Origin: Scatosoma sp045632625
GTDB lineage: Bacteria; Bacillota; Clostridia; Christensenellales; Borkfalkiaceae
Length of the DNA: 8,857 nucleotides
Reading direction: 5' to 3'
Assembly: GCA_045632625.1 (NCBI GenBank)
Contig: JAZQWZ010000129.1
Coordinates: 1 to 8,857, forward strand
Each line of letters begins with the position of its first letter. The first letter of the stretch is position 1. A program made the translations under genes and the position numbers. Positions 1 through 5,171 of the stretch are shown piece by piece. The notes beneath the pieces were generated by a model. The model worked only from the letters and a program-made list of their open reading frames with translations, ran no database searches and was not told the origin of the DNA.

Positions 1-84
1 GATGTTCGTTTGCCTGCAAACGGCGACAACGGAACTTGTCATATCCAAACGGATACAGGCGATATCAAAATCACCGTTCGATAA
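1..84 (+). CDS. C-terminal fragment, possible DUF4097-type beta-repeat protein
   Basis: Reading from base 1, 27 codons lead to a TAA at 82-84; the beginning lies outside the window. The visible tail alternates polar and hydrophobic residues and ends in a TDTGDIKITV segment. That pattern is common at the end of DUF4097 (putative adhesin) proteins, whose short beta-strand repeats often read T-x-x-G-D-I/V. Only the last strands are visible, so the family call is tentative and no enzyme or binding function can be given. A hairpin follows at 105-133. The next gene appears to have its own promoter, so this fragment probably closes an upstream transcription unit. It could be any secreted or membrane-anchored beta-sheet protein. 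Confidence 0.55.
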   Translation, partial: DVRLPANGDNGTCHIQTDTGDIKITVR

Positions 85-104
85 AATTTTATAAGCGCAA
101 TTTA

Positions 105-133
105 CCGCTCGTCAGGCACATCTTGACGGGCGG
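105..133 (+). terminator. Imperfect hairpin after the first gene, weak terminator candidate
   Basis: Arms 105-114 (CCGCTCGTCA) and 124-133 (TGACGGGCGG) can pair over 10 positions with one G-U pair and a 9-nt loop. It sits 20 bases after a stop codon, where a terminator is expected, but only two T residues follow the stem, so it lacks the usual U-tract. It also overlaps the promoter region of the next gene. It may act with a termination factor or only protect the 3' end. Confidence 0.35.
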
Positions 134-152
134 GTTACATACTATGTAGTAT
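117..152 (+). promoter_or_regulatory. Promoter region of the cysteine-rich gene, sporulation-type or sigma-A
   Basis: Three readings overlap. (a) Sigma-K: CACA at 117-120, 17 nt, then CATACTAT at 138-145, close to the AC / CATAnnnTA consensus. (b) Sigma-E: ACATCTT at 118-124, 13 nt, then the same CATACTAT, one base from CATACAHT. (c) Sigma-A: TTGACG at 123-128, 18 nt, then TAGTAT at 147-152. The -10 region lies inside the inverted repeat CATACTA-TG-TAGTATG (138-153). A start near 152 or 159 would leave a leader of about 30 to 40 nt containing AGAGG at 174-178. The sporulation readings suit a cysteine-rich coat-like product, but sequence alone does not choose between them. Confidence 0.5.
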
Positions 153-190
153 GAGAGAAATCTCAAATACACAAGAGGTATTGATATACT

Positions 191-670
191 ATGTACAATG
201 TATGTAATTCCAACGTGAATACGCGTTGTGGTTGCGGCTGCAACACGTGCGGTGGCTTTTGGAACGGTTTTTGGAACACGAACACGCAAAGTATTTGCCG
301 TGATTGTTGCGGTAATATTCGTATAAACCAAGCAAGATGCGGTTGTCAATCGGTCTACGGTCACAATACGTGCGCGCAAACTGCTACTACGTGGAACACG
401 TGCGGTACGGCGCAAACGAACAACGGATGCGGAAGATGCCATAGCGATTTGTCGCAATACAGCGGCGATAGCTACTACGTGCGCCTGTATGCCTTAGGCA
501 ACACGCAAACGACGTCCACAGCGGGCGGTTGCGGCGGTGCGGGCTATAACGGTTGCGGAAACGGCTTTAACGGCTGTGGCAGAAGCAATGGCTGCGGTAC
601 GTGCTTTGGCTGTTGCAGAAATCGTTGTCCGTACACTTGGACGGTAGAAGACGCAACGGATGATACTTGA
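191..670 (+). CDS. Cysteine/glycine/asparagine-rich, lysine-free protein of unknown function
   Basis: I do not recognise this 159-residue protein. By hand count it has 22 Cys, about 26 Gly and 20 Asn, no Lys, and a single Pro. Cysteines fall in two clusters. The first (residues 5-83) contains CGCGC at 13-17, CxxC pairs 17/20, 36/39 and 80/83, and CC at 39-40. The second (114-146) contains NGCG at 120, 127 and 133, then CxxC pairs 135/138 and 138/141, and CC at 141-142. A cysteine-free aromatic stretch (about 85-113) separates them. The C-terminus is acidic. There is no signal peptide or membrane segment. The start is ATG 191 with AGAGG 12 nt upstream. The promoter region fits sigma-K or sigma-E, and a strong terminator follows, so it is monocistronic. 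Composition and context suggest a disulfide-linked spore coat or exosporium component; a metal-binding protein is the main alternative. The function is inference. Confidence 0.75.
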   Translation: MYNVCNSNVNTRCGCGCNTCGGFWNGFWNTNTQSICRDCCGNIRINQARCGCQSVYGHNTCAQTATTWNTCGTAQTNNGCGRCHSDLSQYSGDSYYVRLYALGNTQTTSTAGGCGGAGYNGCGNGFNGCGRSNGCGTCFGCCRNRCPYTWTVEDATDDT

Positions 671-677
671 GATAAAG

Positions 678-709
678 GCGGCGGAGAAATCCGCCGCTCG
701 TTTGTTTTG
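678..709 (+). terminator. Rho-independent terminator of the cysteine-rich gene
   Basis: A perfect 8-bp stem, GCGGCGGA (678-685) and TCCGCCGC (690-697), encloses a GAAA tetraloop. It is followed by a T-rich stretch (698-708, interrupted by C and G). It begins 7 nt after the stop codon at 668-670. The T-tract runs into the promoter region of the next gene. Confidence 0.85.
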
Positions 710-732
710 AAAGATAAAAAATCGGGCATACT
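702..732 (+). promoter_or_regulatory. Weak candidate promoter of the YihY gene
   Basis: Because a terminator lies directly upstream, a promoter is expected between about 700 and 738. The best candidate is TTGTTT (702-707), a long 19-nt spacer and CATACT (727-732). The -10 end is only 6 nt from ATG 739, so transcription would begin at or next to the start codon. The -10 region also sits in the small inverted repeat GCATA-CT-TATGC (726-737). The -35 match is poor, and no sigma-E -35 element is found at the right distance. Confidence 0.35.
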
Positions 733-738
733 TATGCT

Positions 739-1563
739 ATGGAAGGGTTGAAAAAGACGTACGAATTCGTTAAAGATAAATACGATTTGCTGTCGCTGAA
801 AAAATATACGACGATAGCAGGCACGCTGGTGTTTTTTTTGATTATGTCTATCGTGCCGTTAAGCTTTTGGTTGACGCTTTTGTTGGGTAAAATGCCTATT
901 GATTTAGACCGTATCTTTTCGTTGCCTGTATTCGAAGGTGTAAAGGATATGCTTTTTTACGTGCGTAACGAGGCGCAGTCCGCAACGGCAAGCGCATCTA
1001 TCGTTCTGCTCGTTACAACGCTATATTCGTCTACTACACTCTTTTATCAAATGCGCAGAAGCGGGGAAATCATCTACGAATACAAACGCCCGAAAAAAGG
1101 ATTAAAATTACGCTTGGGTGCGTTGCTGTTGTTGCTGATTGTCATGGCACTTGCGCTTGCGTACGCCGTTGCTTTGACGTTGGGTACGTTTTTGTTTTCG
1201 CGCATTATGCACGGCGCTTTGGAACGCATCGCCGAATACGCGCTGTTGCTCACGTTATCATTTGGGTTGGTGTTACTTTTAAATGCGTACATTTGTCCAT
1301 ATAAAACACCCTTGAAACGCTTTTTGCCCGGCACGATATTCACCGTAAGCGCTTGGGCGATTGCGGTAGTCGGTTTTTCCGTATATTTACGGTTGGGCAA
1401 CGTAAGCAAGCTATACGGCGCGTTAAGCACGGTAATCGTGTTTTTGCTGTGGCTGTACGTGCTTATGATATGCTTTATCATAGGCGTTATTTTAAACAGT
1501 GAAAAAATTACGCTTTTACGAAAGAAACGGCATAAAAAACGCAAAGTGGCGCAAACTGTATGA
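739..1563 (+). CDS. YihY/BrkB (UPF0761) family integral membrane protein
   Basis: This 274-residue polytopic membrane protein resembles the YihY/BrkB family, formerly misnamed ribonuclease BN. About six hydrophobic segments are visible: residues 26-49, 84-104, 125-150, 165-185, 197-220 and 228-252. The best signature is near the C-terminus, where LYGALSTVIVFLLWLY (225-240) matches the family's YGAL..vIvllLWlY segment. A very basic tail (255-270) should be cytoplasmic. Length is near the usual 280-300. The biochemical role of the family is not established. The start is ATG 739, since an in-frame TAA at 715-717 excludes anything much earlier. No convincing Shine-Dalgarno precedes it, and a -10-like CATACT ends 6 nt upstream. 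The lipoprotein gene follows after one base, so the two are surely cotranscribed. A T8 run near 832-839 does not break the frame. Confidence 0.88.
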   Translation: MEGLKKTYEFVKDKYDLLSLKKYTTIAGTLVFFLIMSIVPLSFWLTLLLGKMPIDLDRIFSLPVFEGVKDMLFYVRNEAQSATASASIVLLVTTLYSSTTLFYQMRRSGEIIYEYKRPKKGLKLRLGALLLLLIVMALALAYAVALTLGTFLFSRIMHGALERIAEYALLLTLSFGLVLLLNAYICPYKTPLKRFLPGTIFTVSAWAIAVVGFSVYLRLGNVSKLYGALSTVIVFLLWLYVLMICFIIGVILNSEKITLLRKKRHKKRKVAQTV

Positions 1564-1564
1564 T

Positions 1565-1972
1565 ATGAAAAAGATAACGATAAAAAGCGCCATTTGCGCA
1601 GGAATATTTGCAATCGTGCTTGCGTGTAGCTGTTGCGCCAATACAACGCTCAAAGATATCGCCAAACCGTATACCGGCGAATACGAATGTAAAATTGCCG
1701 TGCTTGGCGAAAAGGATTTGCTTTCTTCTTTTGAATATATCAACTTGGCTCTTGACGGCGACGGTACGTATACGCTCCGCTATAAAACTAAGCTAGGCAA
1801 AGCAGGCGAAGAAAAGGGCGAATACACCTACGACGCGGACAAGCAAACACTCAGCATTACGCAGGGCGAAAAAAGGGAACTCAAACGCGAAATTCCTATT
1901 ATAAAAGGAAAAATTTTTTTGTCTATCCCCATCGGCGGTAGGCAATTAAGCGTGCAATTTGAGAAAAAATAA
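1565..1972 (+). CDS. Small lipoprotein with lipocalin-like pattern
   Basis: This 135-residue protein starts with a positively charged, hydrophobic leader (1-20) ending in VLAC at 18-21. Cys21 is a plausible lipidated cysteine after signal peptidase II cleavage, and two more cysteines follow at 23 and 24. The mature part begins with a YTGEYEC segment (37-42), followed by LDGDGTYTLRY (63-73) and GEYTYDADKQTLSI (85-98). Such alternating strands with a DGTY turn are seen in NlpE-like and other small lipocalin-type barrels, so an extracytoplasmic, membrane-anchored beta-barrel is likely. The ligand is unknown. ATG 1565 is chosen over the in-frame ATG 1499 because the latter lies inside the YihY gene and would put a charged extension ahead of the signal peptide. 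The gap of one base to the YihY stop implies translational coupling. A terminator follows at 2001. Confidence 0.72.
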   Translation: MKKITIKSAICAGIFAIVLACSCCANTTLKDIAKPYTGEYECKIAVLGEKDLLSSFEYINLALDGDGTYTLRYKTKLGKAGEEKGEYTYDADKQTLSITQGEKRELKREIPIIKGKIFLSIPIGGRQLSVQFEKK

Positions 1973-2000
1973 GCAAAAATAGCACAAAAATAAGCAAAAC

Positions 2001-2021
2001 ACGGGCAAAAAGCCCGTTTTC
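2001..2021 (+). terminator. Rho-independent terminator after the YihY-lipoprotein unit
   Basis: ACGGGC (2001-2006) pairs with GCCCGT (2012-2017) around an A-rich 5-nt loop, followed by TTTCT. The stem is short but GC-rich, and it lies 28 nt after the lipoprotein stop. It separates this unit from the helicase operon. Confidence 0.75.
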
Positions 2022-2040
2022 TCACTATATAAATAAATAA

Positions 2041-2054
2041 TGAACAAATGTTCG
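2041..2054 (+). promoter_or_regulatory. LexA (SOS)-type operator upstream of the helicase
   Basis: TGAACAAATGTTCG contains a perfect GAAC-N4-GTTC palindrome and fits the Bacillus/Clostridium LexA box CGAACRNRYGTTCG at 13 of 14 positions. It is the only GAAC-N4-GTTC I found in the window by eye. It lies about 18 bases upstream of the -35 element of the helicase promoter, a position compatible with repression or with control of a second upstream promoter. It predicts induction after DNA damage. Confidence 0.6.
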
Positions 2055-2072
2055 CAATTGTATAAAAAACGC

Positions 2073-2101
2073 TTGCCATTTGGGAAATTTTGTGATACAA
2101 T
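2073..2101 (+). promoter_or_regulatory. Sigma-A promoter of the helicase-ttcA operon
   Basis: TTGCCA (2073-2078), a 17-nt spacer and TACAAT (2096-2101), with TGA immediately before the -10 giving an extended TGn motif. Spacing is optimal. Transcription should start about 2107-2109, only 3 to 5 bases before the ATG at 2112, so the mRNA would be leaderless or nearly so. Confidence 0.75.
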
Positions 2102-2111
2102 AGGTTATGCT

Positions 2112-3368
2112 ATGAAAGAAACTGTGCTAACCCCCGACCAAGAAAATGCGAAAAACCTGCTTGCCGAATGGTTTTTTAATACCGACGACAGGGCGTTCGT
2201 GCTGTCGGGGTACGCAGGTACAGGCAAGACGTTTTTAATCGACTACGTGGTACGCGAAGTGTTAAAATTGAAAGTGGGCGTGGAAGCGGTGTTCGTTTCC
2301 CCTACGGGTAAGGCGGCGGCAAATCTGATTAAAAAGGGCACGCTTGCGGGCACGGTGCACAGCTTGATTTACGTACGCGAAGATGAGGAATTTGAAGTCA
2401 ACGAGGACGGCGAAATTGTCAATCAACGGGAATTGCGTTTTGTCAAAAAGCCGAAAATCGACGAACGCATTCGCTTGATTGTGGTGGACGAAGCGTCCAT
2501 GATCAACCAAACGGTGCTTGCCGATTTGTTAAGCTTTAATACCAAGTGCTTGTTTTGCGGCGACGGTGCGCAGCTGCCGCCCGTCAGCGGTACTTGTCCG
2601 CTCCTTGAAAACGCAAATTATACGATGACGCAAATCGTACGCCAAGCAGCGGACAATCCCATTATTCAGGTAGCGACGATGGCGCGGGAAGGCAAGCGTA
2701 TTCCGCTTGGACGGTACGGCGATACCGTATGCGTAGTCAGCAAAAGCGCATTGCGCGGGGAAGAGCGAAAGCGCCTGTTTTTACGTGCGGATCAAATTAT
2801 ATGCGGGAGAAACCAAACGCGCAATGCCATCAATCAAGAAATGCGCGGTTATTACGGTATAAAGCCTACGCAAATTTTACCCGAAGACGGCGAAAAAGTG
2901 ATATGTACGCTGAATAACTGGGAATGCGCGTTGGATAAGGAAGGGAAGTTTTTTTTGGTGAACGGCATTATCGGCAAGGCAGAAGGTGTGTTAGAGCAAA
3001 TGGACGCACTTGCTACCATGTATTTTCAAGCGGATTTTGCCGATGAAAGCGTATGTGTTGCGTTTGATACAGGTGTGTTTGAAACGGGCGATTACAAGCA
3101 TTTCTACGGCGATCGCGCCGTAACGCTTGCCAACGGTACGGTGGTGCACGAAGGCAATTTCGCGCTGTTGCATGCGCTCCGCACCGTCAAGGACGAGCCC
3201 ATTTGCCGTTTTGAATTTGCCTATGCGGTAACCTGCCATAAAGCGCAGGGCTCGGAATTTGATTTCGTAATCGTATTCGACGAAAGCTGGGCGTTTGGGG
3301 AAGAGAGAAACAGGTGGTTGTATACGGCAATCACACGCGCGAAAGAAAAATTGCTTATTATCAGGTAA
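2112..3368 (+). CDS. RecD/Dda-like SF1B DNA helicase
   Basis: This 418-residue ATPase carries all main superfamily 1B helicase motifs: Walker A GYAGTGKT (33-40), motif Ia SPTGKAA (63-69), TVHSL (81-85), Walker B VVDEAS (124-129), motif III GDGAQLPPV (150-158), motif V TCHKAQGSEFD (374-384) and motif VI YTAITRAKEK (404-413). It lacks the long N-terminal region of RecD2 and is close in length to phage T4 Dda, so it is best called a compact RecD/Dda-like 5'-3' helicase. It probably unwinds DNA in repair or restart of replication, in the cytoplasm. ATG 2112 is chosen because LTPDQ (residues 6-10) is the normal beginning of the helicase core. The earlier in-frame ATG 2040 would translate through the LexA box and promoter. 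The start has only a weak AGG upstream. ttcA follows after 19 nt. Confidence 0.88.
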   Translation: MKETVLTPDQENAKNLLAEWFFNTDDRAFVLSGYAGTGKTFLIDYVVREVLKLKVGVEAVFVSPTGKAAANLIKKGTLAGTVHSLIYVREDEEFEVNEDGEIVNQRELRFVKKPKIDERIRLIVVDEASMINQTVLADLLSFNTKCLFCGDGAQLPPVSGTCPLLENANYTMTQIVRQAADNPIIQVATMAREGKRIPLGRYGDTVCVVSKSALRGEERKRLFLRADQIICGRNQTRNAINQEMRGYYGIKPTQILPEDGEKVICTLNNWECALDKEGKFFLVNGIIGKAEGVLEQMDALATMYFQADFADESVCVAFDTGVFETGDYKHFYGDRAVTLANGTVVHEGNFALLHALRTVKDEPICRFEFAYAVTCHKAQGSEFDFVIVFDESWAFGEERNRWLYTAITRAKEKLLIIR

Positions 3369-3387
3369 AAAACAATAAGGAAAAATT

Positions 3388-4233
3388 ATGCCAAAGCAAC
3401 TTGAAAAACATCAACAAATAGAACGCTCGATTATCACGACGTATCGGAAAAGCATTTGGTCTCCGTTCGTGCTGGCGGTGAAAAAGTACCAGCTTATTCA
3501 AGCGGGCGACAAAATTGCCGTATGCATTTCGGGCGGAAAGGACAGTATGCTGCTTGCCAAGCTGATGCAACAGCTGCAATCGCACAGCGAAGTGCCTTTC
3601 GAGCTGGTATTTTTGGTAATGGACCCCGGTTACAACCAAAGAAACCGTGAAAAAATCGAAGAAAATGCCAAGCTTATGCGTGTACCTATTACTATTTTTG
3701 AAAGCGATATTTTTGCGGCGAGCGAAGCGGCTTGCGGCGACAATCCCTGCTACTTGTGCGCAAGAATGCGCAGGGGGCATTTGTATGCGAAAGCAAAAGA
3801 ACTTGGCTGTAATAAAATTGCGCTGGGACATCACAAGAGCGACGTAATTGAAACGACGGTGATGGGTATGCTGTACGGCGGACAGTTGCAAGGCATGTTG
3901 CCGCGTATTGCAAGCACTAACTTTGAGGGTATGGAGCTTATTCGTCCTTTGTATTGCGTGTTGGAAGAAGATATTTTGCGCTGGCAGGCGCATAACGAGC
4001 TTGATTTTATCGCTTGCGCATGTAAATTTACGCAAAAAACTGTCGGAGGCGACGAAGATACGTTTTCCGCGCGCCGCAGAGTAAAAGCGTTGATTGCGGA
4101 GCTGAAAAAGGAAAATGAAAACATAGAAAACAACGTATTCCAAAGCATACATAACGTACAGCTGGATACACTTGCGGAATACAAGCAAGACGGACAAAAA
4201 CATTCGTTTTTGGAACGGTTTTCTAAAAAGTAA
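3388..4233 (+). CDS. ttcA: TtcA-family tRNA 2-thiocytidine synthetase
   Basis: This 281-residue PP-loop ATPase belongs to the TtcA/TtuA group. The ATP-binding PP-loop SGGKDS is at 48-53. CYLCARMRRG (121-130) holds the CxxC pair that with a third cysteine binds the iron-sulfur cluster in TtcA; the third is likely Cys210 or Cys212 in IACACKF. GHHKSDVIET (147-156) matches the conserved GHh.dD..ET region. TtcA adenylates cytidine 32 of certain tRNAs and replaces its oxygen with sulfur, in the cytoplasm. AAGG at 3377-3380 is a good ribosome binding site, 7 nt from the ATG. Length is close to the roughly 300 residues usual for the family. It follows the helicase by 19 nt and is probably cotranscribed, so it could share SOS control. 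Exact substrate specificity within TtcA-like enzymes cannot be settled from sequence. Confidence 0.85.
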   Translation: MPKQLEKHQQIERSIITTYRKSIWSPFVLAVKKYQLIQAGDKIAVCISGGKDSMLLAKLMQQLQSHSEVPFELVFLVMDPGYNQRNREKIEENAKLMRVPITIFESDIFAASEAACGDNPCYLCARMRRGHLYAKAKELGCNKIALGHHKSDVIETTVMGMLYGGQLQGMLPRIASTNFEGMELIRPLYCVLEEDILRWQAHNELDFIACACKFTQKTVGGDEDTFSARRRVKALIAELKKENENIENNVFQSIHNVQLDTLAEYKQDGQKHSFLERFSKK

Positions 4234-4261
4234 CATATTGTTCGCAAACCGCGCATACGAT
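4233..4261 (+). promoter_or_regulatory. Sigma-E (mother-cell sporulation) promoter of yabP
   Basis: ACATATT (4233-4239), a 14-nt spacer and CATACGAT (4254-4261) match the Bacillus sigma-E consensus KMATATT-N14-CATACAHT with one mismatch in each element. It overlaps the ttcA stop codon. The predicted start, 6 to 7 nt after the -10, falls on the ATG of yabP at 4267. Known sigma-E control of sporulation genes of this type supports the call. Confidence 0.8.
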
Positions 4262-4266
4262 AGAGT

Positions 4267-4521
4267 ATGCAAGAAAATCATCAACATTCTATTTGTATCG
4301 AACAAAGGAAAAATATTACGGTAACGGGCGTGGAAAGTGTTTCGGCGTTTTCCGAAGTGAAAATCATTTTAATGCTTTTGCACGGGGATAAATTACAGGT
4401 AATCGGTTCGGGACTGAAGATAATAGGTTTTTCTAAAACGAATGGTACGTTTACGGCGGAAGGCACGGTTAGCGGAGTATCCTACGGCGGTAAATCGTTT
4501 GCGGCAAGATTGTTTAAATAA
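4267..4521 (+). CDS. yabP: YabP sporulation protein
   Basis: This 84-residue protein matches the YabP/YqfC family. The signature RKNITVTGVESVSAFSE (14-30) corresponds to the family's R..l.itGV..V..F, followed by a G.L.I.G..L.I segment (39-54) and G.F...G.V..V.Y (60-73). B. subtilis YabP is about 100 residues and is needed in the mother cell for normal spore formation. The start is firmly fixed: an in-frame TAG at 4261-4263 lies two codons upstream, and the next in-frame ATG is inside the conserved core. No ribosome binding site is visible, and the sigma-E -10 ends 5 nt before the ATG, so the message is predicted to be leaderless. yabQ begins 3 nt after the stop, as in Bacillus and Clostridium. 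Confidence 0.88.
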   Translation: MQENHQHSICIEQRKNITVTGVESVSAFSEVKIILMLLHGDKLQVIGSGLKIIGFSKTNGTFTAEGTVSGVSYGGKSFAARLFK

Positions 4522-4524
4522 ACG

Positions 4525-4908
4525 ATGGATACGGCAAATCAATTTCTAATTTTTGCCTTATGCGTAGGCGTTGGCTATTGCGGCGGTGTAATTTACGAAA
4601 TCTTTTGCTTTTTACGCGTATGCTTTGGCGTGCGTGAAAATAGGCACAAAAGAATAGGCGCAGTGCTGGATATTAGCTTTTTTTTGACGCTTACCGTGTG
4701 GGTGGTTTTTTGTTCATACGTGTTTACGTTTCCGTCTTTTCGGGTATATATGTGGACAGGATACCTGCTTGGCGGAATAATATATTTAAAAACTTTGCAC
4801 AAAATTATTGCCTTTTTTGAAATTATGTGGTATAATAGCATAAAGAAACTGATAAATAAGGCAAGAAATCAGGAAAAAACTCTTATAAAAGAGGAGAAGA
4901 AAAGATGA
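4525..4908 (+). CDS. yabQ: YabQ-like spore cortex membrane protein
   Basis: This 127-residue membrane protein has three hydrophobic segments (about 5-26, 46-68 and 74-96) and a basic, charged C-terminal tail (104-127). The order YabP-YabQ-DivIC is conserved in spore formers, and the G.VIYEIF.FLR pattern at 21-31 resembles the iYD..R..R region of YabQ after the first helix. In B. subtilis YabQ is made in the mother cell and is required for spore cortex synthesis at the outer forespore membrane. Sequence identity within the family is low, so the call relies partly on context. The start is 3 nt after the yabP stop, indicating coupling. The stop overlaps the divIC start (ATGA, 4905-4908). A strong sigma-A promoter is embedded in its 3' part at 4808-4836. 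Confidence 0.82.
   Translation: MDTANQFLIFALCVGVGYCGGVIYEIFCFLRVCFGVRENRHKRIGAVLDISFFLTLTVWVVFCSYVFTFPSFRVYMWTGYLLGGIIYLKTLHKIIAFFEIMWYNSIKKLINKARNQEKTLIKEEKKR
4808..4836 (+). promoter_or_regulatory. Sigma-A promoter inside yabQ driving divIC
   Basis: TTGCCT (4808-4813), a 17-nt spacer and a perfect TATAAT (4831-4836), preceded by TGG as an extended -10. The predicted start near 4843 gives a leader of about 60 nt with GAGGAG at 4891-4896 before the divIC ATG. It would give divIC and the downstream genes vegetative expression independent of the sporulation promoter. Confidence 0.75.
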
Positions 4909-5165
4909 CAGAAGAAAAAATGAGAAAAGTGATAACAGCGTCCGTCGTTGCGGCGACCACGCTCGTTGTTTTTCTGCTTGCCGTGTTGGTATATCAGTGG
5001 ATAACGCTTGGGGTGCTTAATAGCCGCAAGGCAAAGCTTGAAGCGGAAAACGAAGTTTTGATGGAGCAAATTGAAAAGGGTGGAGAAACCGCCGAATATT
5101 ACGAATCGGTTATGGGCAAGGAATGGCTTGCTTTCCAAGAAGGGTTTATCCATAAGGGAGATTGA
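4905..5165 (+). CDS. divIC: DivIC/FtsB-type septum formation initiator
   Basis: This 86-residue bitopic membrane protein has a short cytoplasmic N-terminus, one transmembrane helix (about 9-31) and an extracytoplasmic heptad-like coiled coil (36-60). It ends with a YYESVMGKEWLAFQEGF region like the A.E.LG...pGE tail of DivIC/FtsB. DivIC pairs with FtsL and DivIB at the division site and regulates septal peptidoglycan synthesis. Length is close to other family members. The start ATG 4905 overlaps the yabQ stop. A strong Shine-Dalgarno GAGGAG (4891-4896) lies 8 nt upstream, favouring it over Met6. Placement directly after yabPQ matches Bacillus gene order. Its own promoter inside yabQ explains how a growth gene can sit behind sporulation genes. 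Confidence 0.88.
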   Translation: MTEEKMRKVITASVVAATTLVVFLLAVLVYQWITLGVLNSRKAKLEAENEVLMEQIEKGGETAEYYESVMGKEWLAFQEGFIHKGD

Positions 5166-5171
5166 TAAAAA

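Noticed and set aside
233..640. Tandem DNA repeats within the cysteine-rich gene
   Set aside because: Short recurring pieces such as GGTTGCGG and TGGAACACG reflect NGCG and WNT codons. Spacing is irregular and no true tandem repeat unit is present.
831..840. Run of eight T in the YihY gene (and another near 2949 in the helicase) as frameshift sites
   Set aside because: Both reading frames remain intact through the run and the downstream motifs are in frame, so nothing points to programmed slippage or sequencing error.
1499..1564. Earlier start for the lipoprotein at ATG 1499
   Set aside because: It lies inside the YihY gene and would put a charged 22-residue extension ahead of a typical lipoprotein signal peptide.
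2040..2111. Extended helicase start at ATG 2040
   Set aside because: The extension would translate the LexA-type box and the promoter, has no ribosome binding site, and adds residues before the normal beginning of the helicase core.
4232..4246. Second LexA-like site near GTTCG before yabP
   Set aside because: On the reverse strand it reads CGAACAATATGTT, but the half-sites are 5 rather than 4 bases apart and the second arm is imperfect. The sequence is better explained by the sigma-E -35 element.
3361..4305. Long minus-strand open frame of 314 codons opposite ttcA
   Set aside because: It lies fully antisense to ttcA, whose motifs are clear, and its translation is rich in Phe, Arg and His without recognisable motifs. 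It is the usual shadow of a GC-biased coding strand.
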